A stretch of 64,000 bases of DNA from Heracleum sosnowskyi (GCA_030848705.1 CM061235.1:132749228-132813227), one strand, 5' to 3'. Counted from the first letter of the stretch, positions 46,830-58,932 are shown. A program made the numbers and translations. Notes: generated by a model not told the origin, from the letters alone.

Positions 46830-47743
46830 GTAGAGTTCTAAATAAGGAAATAGAAGCAGCAAGCTTGTATACTACTGTAGTTGGTAAGTCTTCGGACTTT
46901 TCTTTTTATTTTATTTACTAATTTATTTTAGTTATTTATTATTTTCATTGTTTAATATTTAAGTTAGATAAATTAGAATAATTAGGTAGTAGAAATAAAA
47001 CGTGGTGATAATGCTAGTGTGACTTTTGATAATATTTTAGGGAACGAGCGAAGTTGACGATTTTCGTATAAGAGTTTAAGATCAGAAGTGACGTACTGTA
47101 AGTATATACTGTACTGTTTTACTGTTGAAATGTGATTTTGAAATCTCGATGACTTTATTGCGGATATTTGATGAAAATTGAGTATTCTTACATTGATACT
47201 GTGAACTGTGATGCTTCCTTATTGGAAGTGAAGCTAAACCAATGGTTTAGCTGGCCGGGATCCCAACTAGTAGAACTTGTGAATTTATCGTGTTTGAATA
47301 CTCATTTTTATTCAATTTCTGTGAAAATTATTTTATTGTGATGAACGACTTGTGAAATTGCAAACCTCAGTTAAATGGTATAATATATGCTTGCTGGGCT
47401 CTGTGAGCTCATTCTTTTTTTTTTCACTAACTCCCACAGGGAAGAATTTTGGAGAAGGATGTTCAGGAAAAGATAAGAATGTGATGAACCGAACTATCGA
47501 TGTTGGATGGGAAGCGAGTAGTACTCTAAGGAGAATACTTTTGTAATAGACTTATGTTTCGAAGTTGTGTAAGAACTTATTATATGCTGTAACGTTTTGT
47601 CGTAAGGCTTGATCACGTTGTAAGATCTTTTGTTTATTAATTAAAGTTTGAGTATGTAAGCATATATTGAGGCGTTTGGTTTGATTGACGTTCCCCGGGT
47701 CGGGTTTCTGAGGTCATCCCGGGATCGGGGGCGTCACAGTGAA

Positions 47744-48261
47744 TGTGTTGGATTGGTTTCTTTTATGTACAAAACTAATATTGTAGAAATTTTAATTAAA
47801 GCATTGCATTTGCGTTTCTCTAATGTTGAATTCCAATAAAATGGTATTGCATTAAAGAATATAATGGTGTTGCATTAATATATATACAATGGGCCCCACT
47901 GCTGATGTGGCATGCTAGTGGTCCATATTTCTAACGTGGCATGCTACTGGGCCCTATTGCTGACGTGGCATTCTAGTGGGCCCCAGTATCATGACCTGGA
48001 GACCAAGCTTGAACTGATGTGTAAGGCAACACTATTTGATGGTGCATTTACTTGTTAGTGGTGTTGTAGTACATTTATAATGCAATGTTTTCTCTGTGTT
48101 GAAGTATATTGGAAAAAAGCGTTGCATTAAAGAGCAAAGGCCACGGCCGCAGATGCAACGGCTATTTTTTGTTGCATTTTTGAAAAATAACCTTAAGGCA
48201 ATGTTTTTTGGCCTACAATAACAGTAAAAAAACATTGCATATGAGCACTTATGTCATAGTG
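47744..48261. mobile_element. Right end of a CACTA-like element with GCAATG motifs
   Basis: On the minus strand the end reads CACTATGACATAAGTGC from 48261, followed by repeated GCAATG/CATTGC and GTTGCATT motifs in both orientations, typical of CACTA subterminal arrays. The Tat-type RT sequence stops exactly at this boundary. The left end and TSD are not found in the window, so the assignment is tentative. The Tekay element inserted into it. Confidence 0.5.
47890..47984. repeat. 29-bp tandem repeat (3 units)
   Basis: Three units with core TGACGTGGCATGCTAG start at 47890, 47919 and 47948, plus a short fourth. They lie inside the CACTA-like end. Confidence 0.8.
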
Positions 48262-50748
48262 TTGGGGAAATCGTCATTCAAATCCGTGAAGTCTACACAT
48301 ATTCTCCACTTTCCATTGGTTTTCTTGACCATAACCGGGTTCTCCAACCATTCGGGGAATTGAATCTCTTCTATAAATCCTGCCTCCAAGAGCTTATCTA
48401 CTTCTTGATTTATGGCCTCTTGTCTTTCGGGAGCAAAATTTCTCTTTTTTATTTTACTGTATTTCTTTCTAGATCCACATTAAACTTGTGGGTTATCAAT
48501 TGTGAATCAATCCATGGCATATCAACTACTATCCAAGAAAAAACATCTTCGTTTTCTTGGAGAAAAGATGTTAATTGGCCCTTCAAGGGCTCGGGAAACA
48601 AGGCCCCAATATAAGTAATTTTCTCTGGTTCACCCAGAACTAGGGGAACATGAATTAAATCCTCAGCTAGTTTTCGCCTTCTTTCTTCATCATCCCTTGA
48701 ATCCATATCTTCTATTGGTAGAACCTGTCCCCCCCCGACTCCATCAAGCTTTAACGCGGCTACATAGCAGCTTTTAGCCATCTTTTGATTTCCTCGTTCT
48801 TCACCAACCCCGTTTCTCGTAGGGAACTTGATCTTCAAATGGTGAGTTGAGGCAATAACCTTAAATGCATGAAGGCATGTCCTTCGAAGGATCACATTAT
48901 AGGTCAAGGTTGTCTTTATCACCAAAAAATTCAGCATTTGAGTTGTTATTTTCGAGCCTTGCCCTATTGTCATAGGGAGCTGAATGGTTCCTTCTACTTT
49001 AGATTCAACTCTGTTGAACCCATATATTGGCATGTTTGAAGGAGTCAGTTGTGAGTCAGTGTATCCCATCTTGATGAAAGCATCATGGAACAAGATGTCT
49101 ACGGAAGTTCCATTATCTACTAGAACCCTTTTGGTTTCAGAGTTTCCTATCACAGGTATAATGACCAGCGGGTCATCATGGGGGAACTTCACTCCCTCGA
49201 GATCAGAATCATCGAAGTTAATGGCTACTTATGTCTTCGCATGTTTCGGTGCTTCTCCTACAATAGTCATTACCTCTCGGGCATAAGCTATTCTAGAGTT
49301 TCGGAGGACCTCAGGGTTTAGGATTACGATCTTGATCGTTGTCCCTTCTATCATAGTCCCTCTTCTTATAATTTCCTCGTTGATTCCCTCAATTCCCATC
49401 TTTAGTGAACTTTTCAAGTTTTCATCTTCGGATTAAGAACTCAATCTCATCTTTCAGTTGTCTATAATCATCGGTGTCATGACCAAATTCCTTATGAAAC
49501 CGACAGAATTGATTCTTGTTTCTCTTCTCTATGTTAGTTCTTAGTGGCTTCGGCCATCGAAAATCCTTATCTTTCTCAATGTCCATTAGGATTTGGCTTC
49601 TAAGAGTATTTAACCTTGCATACTCCGTGATTTTTTTTCCGGGATTACCCTTCTTTGGTGGGGAATCAGAATCCTTTATTGTTCTGGGATACTTGTCCCT
49701 TAAATCATATTCTTGAGCTTCTTTCCTCTTCTTCCCGTTTCCACTTCCCCCAATAATGGGTTCGTACTTATTCATGCTCTCCTCGACCTTGATATACTTC
49801 CCAACCCTATCTTGTAGCTTTAACATGCTTTCGGGAAGATGCTTTGCTAGGGACCTCTTGAACTGATCATCAGTGGTTCCTTGTTGCAGGGCTCTCACAG
49901 CTATTTTGTCTTCCAGATCCCGAACTTTCAGAGCCTCTCTGGTGAATCGATTTATATAGTCCCTCAAGGATTCATTCTTACCTTGTTGAATACTGATGAG
50001 AGATGCAGAACTCTTCTCATGCACTCTCCCACTAACAAACTGGTTGATAAATACCTTGTTCAACTCCTTAGAGGATCCAATTGAATTGGGAGGAAGACAA
50101 CTATACCAACGTTGAGCCATGCCCACAAGGGTTTGGTGAAATGCCCTACACTTGACTGTATCATTGGTAGGTTATAACAACAGTGCCTTGGAGAAAGTTC
50201 TCACATGATTTGCGGGTTTTCCGTTCCATCATAAGCTTTGATGGTTGGCATTTTGAATTTTTTGGATATATGAACCTTAATGATATCCTGAGTAAAGGGT
50301 GGTATACGATCATCAGGATATTCTAAGGGCAACAACACAGTAGGGTCACCCTTTGGGGCCTCATCCCTCATCCCGGTTCTTCGTGGTGTGGGATCTAGAT
50401 TTATCACTAGGACCCTCCCGGTTGATTGGTTTTGTGCTCTAGCAGCCTCCTCATCTGCCAACACCTTCTTGAGTCTTACAGCCTTAGCTTCATGTGCTGT
50501 AATCTTATCCTTAGTGGTTTGGGATTGCTCCTGGGTTGTTTGTGAAGAACGTCTCCTTCGTGGGGCTACCTCCCTTTCATCATCAGAAGTATAATCTTCG
50601 TCCTCAGTATAAGGACCAAAGTAGTCTCGAATAAAGGGGGTTTGCTGAGTTCGAGTTTGTTGATTTTTAGGTTCCAGACCTTGGATATATATAAGGGAGC
50701 ATATATGCCTCATGGTATAGTGGATTGATACCACTATTCCCAGTAGCG
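48262..50748 (-). pseudogene. Tat-type Gypsy gag-protease-RT remnant
   Basis: Broken frames in order (minus): gag part with PPFTQDIIKVHISKKFKMP (50201-50734), the gag core with a QRWYSCLPPNSI motif and a Lys-rich C-terminus (49422-50126), a short shifted piece, then protease with VLVDNGTSVDILF and the RT leader EDVFSW (48449-49192). An RT fragment ending WRICVDFTDLNDDFP abuts 48262. Several frame changes are needed, so it cannot make a polyprotein. The VDNGSSADILF-like protease is characteristic of Tat elements. Confidence 0.82.
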
Positions 50749-51484
50749 GGTCACTACAAGAAAAATCAAATCACACAACGGTTTATCACCGTTGTCTGAC
50801 ACCCTAAATTTCCGTTGTGTATGGAGATGCCGTCTGATGCGCGTATCAGACAACGGTTAGAGATCGTTGTCTGAGGCTCTAAAGACAACGGAATTTCCTA
50901 ATAAACCGTTGTAACATATCCAGAAACAACAACGGTTTATATAGAAGCCATTGTCAGATAATGTATAACTCAAGTGTTTGCTGAACACAAGAAAGACTTG
51001 TCATATAATGTCATAAAGACTATAACTTTAAAATGAAACATACAACCCGTTAAAATAGATTGTCATTGTTGTATATGTTAACAGACAACATTTTCAAGTC
51101 TAAAAAATTGTCGTGGTAATGATTTACAGACAACAGTGGTTATAAAACTAAGAGTTGTTCTCCTTCTCTTTAGTCAACGGTTTCTAAAAGCATATACATT
51201 GTCTAAAAAGGATGTATAGACAATGGTTTTGTTTTTAACATAGGTTGTATGAGTTTTCTTTTCACAAAGGTTAGTTGTTAAAAAGCAATGTTTTAGTGTT
51301 AAAGAGTTAATACTTTTTTTATGTATTGAAAGTATTGTGTGATACAAAATATAACAAGAATTCCAATAAGTGCCATCATTGCTTAAAAACAGCTTAGACA
51401 ATGGTTTTTTATATCCATACAACAGTAGGTTACATTATAACTCTTATTGCACTTGAAAATGTAGAGATTGATAACTCATATAAA

Positions 51485-52460
51485 CATAAGTAGATACATG
51501 TCTTCTTCAACCCCACCCGAAGATGTACTAGCAGTAGGAGAAGCTGGTTCATCAACCTGAGTTTCTGCTGAAGCAGTCACTTGGTGATTTTGTGCTGCTG
51601 GGGTCTGCGAACTCTTGTAGCTAGTTGTGGCTGCAGATAAAAGTCAAGACCATGTTTAATCATACTATTAAGTACGAATATCCACTTCACAAGCTACATT
51701 CCTCAATTTTTTGTTTTACACCTTGGATCCTAGGATACATAAGCAAACAAAAAAAATCATGTTGCAATAATTTATGTACTGATGTAATAAAAGAGATGCA
51801 ATGAACGTGTTCCTTGATGTAAATACACAAACTTGAACTACGACATAATAACATTTGATCACGAAACTAAACATGACAGATTCTTAGATCTGTTTGGATA
51901 AGCTTTCTATGACTTAACACAGAAAATGTAGCTATAGAGTACCTTCACAAGTTGTGTAGATAACATGTGATCTCCTTGTGCATCTAATAGCATCATTCTG
52001 ATACTGCCTCAAAAGTTTCAATTCAGGAACATTGACGGTGAAACCATCCATTTCTCTGCAATGCATTTTCTTGCATTGTCTACCCAGATCTACAGAAACA
52101 AAATAAGTTAATGGAAGAAAACACTCAAGTACACAGATGCAAAATTTTTGGAAACTTTATTCTTGCACATATTTTAAGCATGTGGCTAGAAAAGTCTAAA
52201 AATTTGATTTAAATATAAACTTATTTAAATAAGTTAATGAACAACAATAAAATGCTTTGCTGACTCTGTTAGCGTCTGAATCTGTTAGAACCTGTGAAGC
52301 ATCAAATCTAATTCTCCATCATTAAGATTAGAAGTACATAGCTTTCAGTGGGTACATAATAGCACGATAATGATTTATCCCACACCACTGGGCTCAAGTT
52401 GGCCAGGAAGTTGGGGAGCAGAAGATGGTGCCTTGGTCCAATCACTTTTTCCAAAACACC
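51485..52460 (-). pseudogene. Possible exon remnants in CACTA-3
   Basis: Three short minus-strand stretches have exon-like composition. About 51645-51490 reads as a Ser/Thr/Ala-rich tail. About 52090-51945 reads CKKMHCREMDGFTVNVPELK and is bounded by AG and GT dinucleotides. About 52458-52372 follows an AG acceptor and reads VIGPRHHLLLPNFLANLSPV. They may be remnants of a TNPA-like gene (the first sits about 0.7 kb from the element end, like the gene end in CACTA-1) or captured host exons. I recognise none of them. Confidence 0.35.
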
Positions 52461-53078
52461 TGAGTGAAAAAGGAACATGAAATGAATGTGCTGCTAGTAA
52501 CTGTAAAGGTATACTATCGCAATATACAACTGACTATCAACTATGTAAAGTTTGACCAAATTATAGAATATCATCTTCACTAAAAAAAATATTTTGAATT
52601 TGCAAGTAGTAGAAGGTAGGGTAATAGATTATGTAATTTTTCAAAAAAGAACAGGAAATGAATGTGCTGCTAGTAACTGTAAAGGTATACTAACATATAC
52701 TTTCAGAACCCTAATTGAATACAGCCAAATTTGACAATACAATCATGTAACTGTATATATCTGAAAAGGAAAACATTACGTAGTTCCTTAAATACAACAC
52801 AAAGTTTGGCAACACACAAAAGTAGATAATCATCAATAATCAATAAAACCTATAATAGAAAAAACTACCGTGTGCTATTTATTTGAAATTTGTAAAGATG
52901 ATACAGTCTGCCAATCAGTAACGTAATCTATCATCATGAATCTACAATGATAAAACTACAACAATTACAATCCAGGAGTGAAAAACATATGGTTTTCAGT
53001 TTCTTTTGACACAGATCACAATCTCGATCACAAAAACCTTCTTCATCTTGGGATGTGATATTATATGACCTGATAAAG

Positions 53079-53106
<28 letters not shown>
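53079..53106. repeat. (AT)n microsatellite
   Basis: About 14 uninterrupted AT units inside CACTA-3. Confidence 0.9.
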
Positions 53107-53110
<4 letters not shown>

Positions 53111-53203
53111 CACATATTTGTGGTAGGAACTGAGTTTAAAACAATGATATGAATGGAAAAGAACAAGAATTATAAAGATCCTACCACACAATTGAATAAT
53201 GCA

Positions 53204-53475
53204 TCACTGGTTGCTTTTCTTTCCATTTCCATAGTAGCTTAAGTACCATCGAACAAATTTCTTCAGACCGGTTTGAAGATCTGTTGAGGGTTTATATCCA
53301 AGTTCTCTGCTGGCAAAACTGATGTTTGCATGTGTAAATTGCACATCCCCATTCCGTGGTAACTTCATTACCTCTCTGTTCGCCTTCACTTTCAGCAACC
53401 TCTCCAAAATGCTCACAAGATCCGAGACTGGCACATGAGAAGTATTACCCAAATTGAACACTCGCAATTGAGTAT
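53204..53475 (-). pseudogene. Captured C-terminal fragment of UDP-glucuronate 4-epimerase (GAE)
   Basis: The frame reads VFNLGNTSHVPVSDLVSILE, continues KLPRNGDVQFTHANIS, then ELGYKPSTDLQTGLKKFVRW, and ends at a natural-looking stop. This is the last 85 or so residues of plant GAE proteins, Golgi enzymes that convert UDP-glucuronate to UDP-galacturonate for pectin. The fragment lacks the NAD-binding domain, the catalytic residues and the N-terminal membrane anchor, so it is not an active enzyme. GAE genes are usually intronless, so a simple genomic capture of a gene end is likely. It lies wholly within CACTA-3, between a possible exon remnant and the satellite. The frame is intact, which suggests recent capture. 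Confidence 0.85.
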
Positions 53476-53904
53476 ATGGTCAGCACAACTACATAACATG
53501 GTCAGCACAACTACAGAGTATAGATTCAATAGAAATATATCCATAGTACCGAAAAGAAGACTCTTTACATTACAAAGTGCAGAACTACATACAATGGTAA
53601 GATGTGACAGTAAAAAACGGATTAGACCTACAACATCACTTTTTCTATAAATTTAGCCAATTACAGTCTGTTGGAAGCCCACTTTGTTTCCATTTTTTTC
53701 ATCAAAACATTATGTAAATATTAGTTTCAAACATTTAAAATTATAATCTTTAATTTGATGTGACCGTGCTTAAGACAAGTTGATAAACACATTCCTAATC
53801 CAGGAAGCAGGAAAACATATACATAAAAATATAGAAATTATTTACTCCTTATGAAATTACAAACGTACAAAGTTTAAAAGGAGGAAAACAAATACCTAAT
53901 TGAA

Positions 53905-54025
53905 GACAGGGAGGTTTGGGAAGTTTAGAGCTGAACCACCTGGATGAAACCCAACTCCATCTACAACCCCGACCCATAATAAACGAACAACCACCAGAGC
54001 AAGTGCCAAAATTCCTCCAACTGAG
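53905..54025 (-). pseudogene. Possible second captured exon in CACTA-3
   Basis: After an AG acceptor-like site the minus strand reads VGGILALALVVVRLLWVGVV, then FHPGGSALNFPNLPVF and a stop. That is a membrane helix followed by a short tail, plausible as the last exon of a host membrane protein. The longer overlapping frame (53849-54055) is Cys/Trp-rich and less convincing. Parent gene not recognised. Confidence 0.35.
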
Positions 54026-54499
54026 TAAATTGTCAAAATACCTCAAATCAGTCACATCAGCTTAATTAATAATTAGCTTAATGATTTACAATTACATATA
54101 TACTCTGTAACTGTGATAAACCTAAAATATATGCTAGCAAGCTCAAATCTCTAAGCCAAATTGTTGGAAGAATAACGAGAGTTGATATAATTACACAGAT
54201 GTAATAAGAATTAAGATGCATTCCAGCTCTCTCCCTCTCTCTCTCGATGTGTGTGTGTGTGAATATGACAGAGAGGGAGAGGAGAAGAGTTGGGGATTAA
54301 GAGAAAGAGAGAGATTTATGAAAGACAATTGAGCAGCTTTAGAGAACTCAGTTCGAAGGGGGTGGGGGGAGATTTAGGGATTTGATAAAGGGGGGAGAAA
54401 ACCAAAAGGGGGAAAATGAAAAGGGGGAAACTAAAAAGTATTCAAGGGGGAAATGAAAATTTAGATTGGTTAATGAAAATGTATTTTAGGGTGGAATTG

Positions 54500-56480
54500 A
54501 AAATGAGTATTGGTCAAATCATTAATTGACTATTAAAATCTCAAATTAAATAAATTTATTTTTTTCTTAAAAAGTACTAGTTAGAAATACTAGTGAAATC
54601 ACTAGTTGACCGTTAAGATCTCAAACTCTCAAACCAAATAATTTTATTTTTCACTAGTTGACCGTTAAGGGCCAACTAGTGAAATCGCAAGTGAAAAATC
54701 AATGCTTTTGATATAGACAACGGATTTAGCTAAAAAAATGTTGTAACATATTTACTCACACAAGAATTTTGAAAAAAAAACCATTGTCTCATCCTTTTAT
54801 AAAATCGAATAAACAAAACATATGTGCAGATTGGTCAAATTAGTAGTTGACTGTTAAAATATCAAACCAAATAAATTTATTTTTTTCTAAATTTTTTGCA
54901 ATATCATTAAAATACTTATATCTTGATATCCATACACGGTTGGATCGTCGATAAATATTTTTAAAAAAATTGAAACATCAATTCGGGAAGAAACACTAGT
55001 TTGAAGTACTAGTCAAATCACTAGTTGACCGTTAAGATCTCAAACCAAATAAATTATTTTTTTTCTAAATTTTTTGCAATATCATTAAAATACTTATATC
55101 TTGATATCCATACGGTTGGATCATCGATAAATATTTTTAAAAAAATCGAAACATCAATTGGGGATGAAGCACCAGTTAGAAGTACTAGTCAAATCACAAG
55201 TTGGCCGTTAAGATCTCAAACCAAATAAATTTAATTTTCTCTGAAATTATTCTAATATAATTAAAATACATATATCTTCATATCCATACGGTTGGATGGT
55301 CGATAAATATTTTATAAAAATTTTAAAACATCAATTCGGGATGAAACACTAGTTTGAAGTACTAGTCAAATCACTAGTTGACCGTTAAGATCTCAAACCA
55401 AATAATTATATATTTTTCTCTGAAATTAATGTAATATCATAAAATACATATATCTTGATATCCATATGGTTGTATCGTTGATAAATGTTTTAAAAAAAAT
55501 CGAAACATCAGTACGGGTCGAAACACTAGTTAAAAGTATTAGTCAAATCCCTGATTGACCATTAAGATCTCTAACCAAAGAAGTTTATTTTTTTCTAAAA
55601 CTGTTGTAATATCATTAAAATACATAGATCTTGATATCCATACGGTTGGATCGTTGATAAATATTTTAAAAGAAATCAAAACATCAATCTCGGACGAAAC
55701 ACTAGTTAGAAATACTAGTGAAAAGTCAACGCTTTTCATATAGACAACGGATTTAGCTAAAAAAACGTTGTAACGAGATCTTCATATAAATTTATGAAGA
55801 CACTAGTTGACTGTTAAAATGTCAAACAAAATAAATTTATTTTTTTCTAATTTTTTTGCAATATCATTAAAATACATAGATCTTCATATCCATACGGTTG
55901 GATGGTCGATAAATATTTTTAAAAAAATTGAAACATCAATTCGGGATGAAACATTAGTTTGAAGTACTAGTCAAATCACTAGTTGACCGTTAAGATCTCA
56001 AACCAAATAAATATATTTTTCTCTGAAATTATTGTAATATCATAAAATACGTATATCTTGATATCCATATGGTTGTATCGTTGATAAATGTTTTTAAAAA
56101 AATCGAAACATCAGTACGGGTCGAAACACTAGTTAAAAGTATTAGTCAAATCCCTGATTGACCGTTAAGATCTTTAACCAAATAAGTTTATTTTTTTCTA
56201 AAACTGTTGTAATATCATTAAAATACATAGATCTTGATATCCATACGGTTGGATCATCGATAAATATTTTTAAAAAAATTGAGACATCAATCCGGGACGA
56301 AACACTAGTTAGAAGTACTAGTCAAATCAGTAGTTGACCGTTAAAATCTCAAACAAAATAAATTAATTTATTTTTGGAAATTTTTGTAATATTACTAAAA
56401 TATATAGATATATAGATATTGATATTCGTATGGTTGGATTGTCGAGAAGTATTTTGTAAAAAATCGAAACATAAACTCGG
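54500..56480. repeat. 175-bp satellite units inside CACTA-3 (about 10, diverged)
   Basis: The marker GTTAAGATCTCAAACC and its variants appear near 54533, 54612, 54852, 55032, 55207, 55387, 55561, 55812, 55988, 56162 and 56338, with the CCATACGGTTGGAT block between them. Units are more diverged and less regular than in CACTA-2. A fragment with the subterminal-type ACAACGGATTTAGCTAAA sits twice among them (about 54717 and 55742), so satellite and element-end sequence are mixed. Confidence 0.9.
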
Positions 56481-56499
56481 GAGGAAACACTAGTTCTTT

Positions 56500-58020
56500 A
56501 AAATATTAGTAAAATACATAAATCTTGAAATATAATAATAACGCTTACAATATAAGTTCTTTAAAATATATATCCGGGACAAAATATTATTTAGAAGTTT
56601 TCATTTTAAGTGTTTTATATATTGAAAATATCTAACCCATACATTTTTGTTATTTTCCACCTACACCCAATATTTTATTTTCCCACCTTAGTCTAATTTT
56701 CATTTCCCTCCTCTTGTTTTCTTTTCCCCCTTTTTCTTTGAGCTAGAGAACACAAAACACACAGCCACACCTCATATCCAAATTAAATTAAAAACCTAAG
56801 TTCATCACATTTTTCGTCGCCTACCGATTCTTCATTCCCAAGCTTCATATATACAATTGTTTTTATCAATTCAATTTTTTTTCATGCTTTATGTTAAAAT
56901 TTTGTTATGAGAAAGTAATATTTGAACGTGATGAAAGCATAGTGCAGGATTATTAAAGTTTTGTGAAATGATTTTGTCTATAATTTGTTTGATGAAATGG
57001 GTGAACCGAAATCTTTTGTTCAATTGTTTGTGAAACTAGACTTAATGATTGTGTATATAAGGTGTTTGATTAAATGTGTGAATCATAAAAGTCTCTTATG
57101 GCATATCTATAATAGAAATGCAATCTATTTCTTTTCTGTTTTATTTTTCTTTCGGTCTCAATGTGTTAGTTTTAGGTGAAGAGAATTTTGATCCATTTTA
57201 ATGTCTGTCATACTTTCTTTCTTAGTGATCTATCCACGTGGCTTGAGCTTTCGCTTGCCTAGGCTAGAGCTTAAAAATCGCACGGGCATGAGCTTCCCGC
57301 TGGCCTGGCCTTGAGCATCCGCTCGCCTGAGTTTGAGCTTAAAGCTCGCATGGGCATGAGCTTGAGGCTCGCTTGGGCTTGAAGGTTCTGTTCGCATGGG
57401 CTGGAGCTTTCGCTCGCCCTCTAGCATTTTTTTTGTATTCATAGACTCCAGCATGTAACTTATGGAAAAGAAATATGTTCCTCTTCTTTTTTTCCTTTTT
57501 GCAATTTGGTGTCGAAAGTTAGCAATTGTTCTGTATAGAAATATAGAAAGAAATATGTTTTGTACCAAGTGATTGTGCTAAGTAGATTCCATTTGTAGGC
57601 TTTAGCCACTGGTGTGTAGAATTTGAAAGTACTAGATGTTGTTGGAGGTTTTTTTTTCCTTGGCCAGACCTTGTTGCTCAGAATTTGGGAGATAATTCTT
57701 TTGCATTGAGTTGACTAGATTAACAAATATTGTTTGTATTGCTCAAGTTCACTTTATTGAAGAATATTTTGTTGGGTCAATTTACTTCGAATTACTCAGA
57801 CTTTTTTAAGAGTCTCACATTCATGTGAAGGCAATAAGACTTATCCGCTTTTTCTGTTATTGCATCTACAACCATAAGCAATAGACAAAGTCCATCCCCA
57901 CGGACTCACATTTGTTTTGAACAAAAAGGTTTTTAGCTGTGAAAATGGTTCATGGTTGGTTTGATGTTTGGTTTGCTAGTTATAGATATGCCACTGTTTT
58001 GGCAGGTTTGCATTCTTTCT
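56500..58020. other. CACTA-3 internal spacer
   Basis: No supported gene. It contains a GC-richer patch of imperfect GAGCTT/GCTCGC repeats (57235-57420). The minus-strand frame 57230-57568 that crosses this patch is repeat-derived. The rest is AT-rich with no recognisable domain. Confidence 0.5.
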
Positions 58021-58039
58021 GTTAATTTTTTTTTTCAAT

Positions 58040-58568
58040 ACAGTGAGTTAGACAACGGTTTTAGTAACAAAAGTATTGTCTAAAAGATAAACATACAACA
58101 TAAGAAAAACAGTTGTATGATTGGTGACATTCAGACAACACTACAGAACAACCTTGTCTGAAACGCTATTACATGAAACAAAGAAAAAACACTTGTGTGA
58201 TTTTAACAACGGTTAATCACAACATTGTCTCAAACATCTTTAGACAATACATTTGAAAACCGTTGTACAAATCTTTTAATTTGCACAACACCGCTTTGAA
58301 AAAGGCTTGTCTGATTCGATTAACTAGACAATGGTTCTAAAACCGTTGTTGTAAAGCTCAAATCTTATTATTTACACAACACCGCTTTCAGAAAAGACTT
58401 GTCTGATTCAATTTACTACACAACGGTTTTTGACCCGTTGTAGTGATGTTGATCAGACAATACTCGTTTTTAGGGTGAAATAAAACCGTTGTATGAAAAT
58501 TTTAGCCAACGCTTTTTTCTTCAAGCGTTGTCTGATCAGTGTTGTCTGATTCCGTTTTTCTTGTAGTG
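58040..58568. repeat. CACTA-3 right subterminal motif array
   Basis: About 20 variants of ACAACGGTTTT/AAACCGTTGT and TTGTCTGATT. The last 30 bp differ from the CACTA-2 right end at only about one position. Confidence 0.85.
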
Positions 58569-58571
58569 GGT

Positions 58572-58932
58572 CGAGATGTCATGCCATAAGATGGCATACC
58601 AAGAGTCTGATTCGTGTATTAAGTGAGACGATGGTATGGAGTTGAAGGCCACGTGGTGCGTTCAAAAGCACTTGAGAAGTTGTGATTGGTTGCTGGAGAG
58701 TAGTCTCTTGAGTATGAGGATGAGATCCATGAACCACCATCTCTAGGGGATTCGTCCCTTGAACTAAGATTGAGAATTTTGGTTCTTGATTAGTGGTGAG
58801 GGGGATGTTCGCCCCTTGAGTTTCAGTAGTTGGCGGTGGTTGACTTCCTGTTCCATGAGCCTTTGTTTGAGAGGTGATAGGAAGCCCTTCAGAGATTTGT
58901 GGATCTTGAGTTGTTCTCCGTGTATTCACCAT
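58572..58932 (-). pseudogene. N-terminus of Tat-type gag, cut by CACTA-3
   Basis: The frame begins MVNTRRTTQDP at 58932 and is Thr/Gln/Pro-rich, as usual for this gag. Near its end the better continuation shifts frame to a GMPSYGMTSRP-like reading, which joins across the CACTA-3 insertion to 50748 when one GGT copy is removed. This supports an originally continuous gag. Confidence 0.75.

Larger units (their letters stand above)
37165..47738 (+). mobile_element. Tekay/Del-type Gypsy (chromovirus) retrotransposon
   Basis: The 10,574-bp element has LTRs of 2880 bp (37165-40044) and 2844 bp (44895-47738) that are nearly identical, and TSD GTGAA at 37160-37164 and 47739-47743. The primer-binding site TGGTATCAGAGC is at 40047-40058 and the polypurine tract AAGGGGGGAAG at about 44882. 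Gene order gag-PR-RT-RH-IN with a C-terminal chromodomain-like segment (VKVIWQNHAVEEATWEPE) indicates the Tekay/Del chromovirus group. Coding lesions make this copy defective despite its youth. Confidence 0.93.
44895..47738 (+). repeat. 3' LTR of Tekay-type Gypsy
   Basis: 2844 bp, ending just before TSD GTGAA. It has the same 88-bp repeats and USE-TATA modules, with a single TATA copy at 46817. One USE has lost its CG (CAATGTGGGAC near 45799), as expected from methylated-cytosine decay. Confidence 0.93.
50752..58568. mobile_element. CACTA-3: nonautonomous CACTA with captured gene pieces and satellite
   Basis: The 7817-bp element has termini CACTACAAGAAAAATCAAAT (50752) and the complement of CACTACAAGAAAAACGGA (58568), and TSD GGT at 50749-50751 and 58569-58571. 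Both ends carry ACAACGGTTT-type motif arrays (50770-51430, 58040-58560). The interior holds possible exon remnants (51485-52460), a captured epimerase gene end (53204-53475), a second possible captured exon (53905-54025), a purine tract, and 175-bp satellite units. No transposase frame is present. It is in the same family as CACTA-2. Confidence 0.92.

Noticed and set aside
57230..57568. 112-codon minus-strand ORF in CACTA-3
   Set aside because: Composition follows the imperfect GAGCTT/GCTCGC repeat; no domain recognised.
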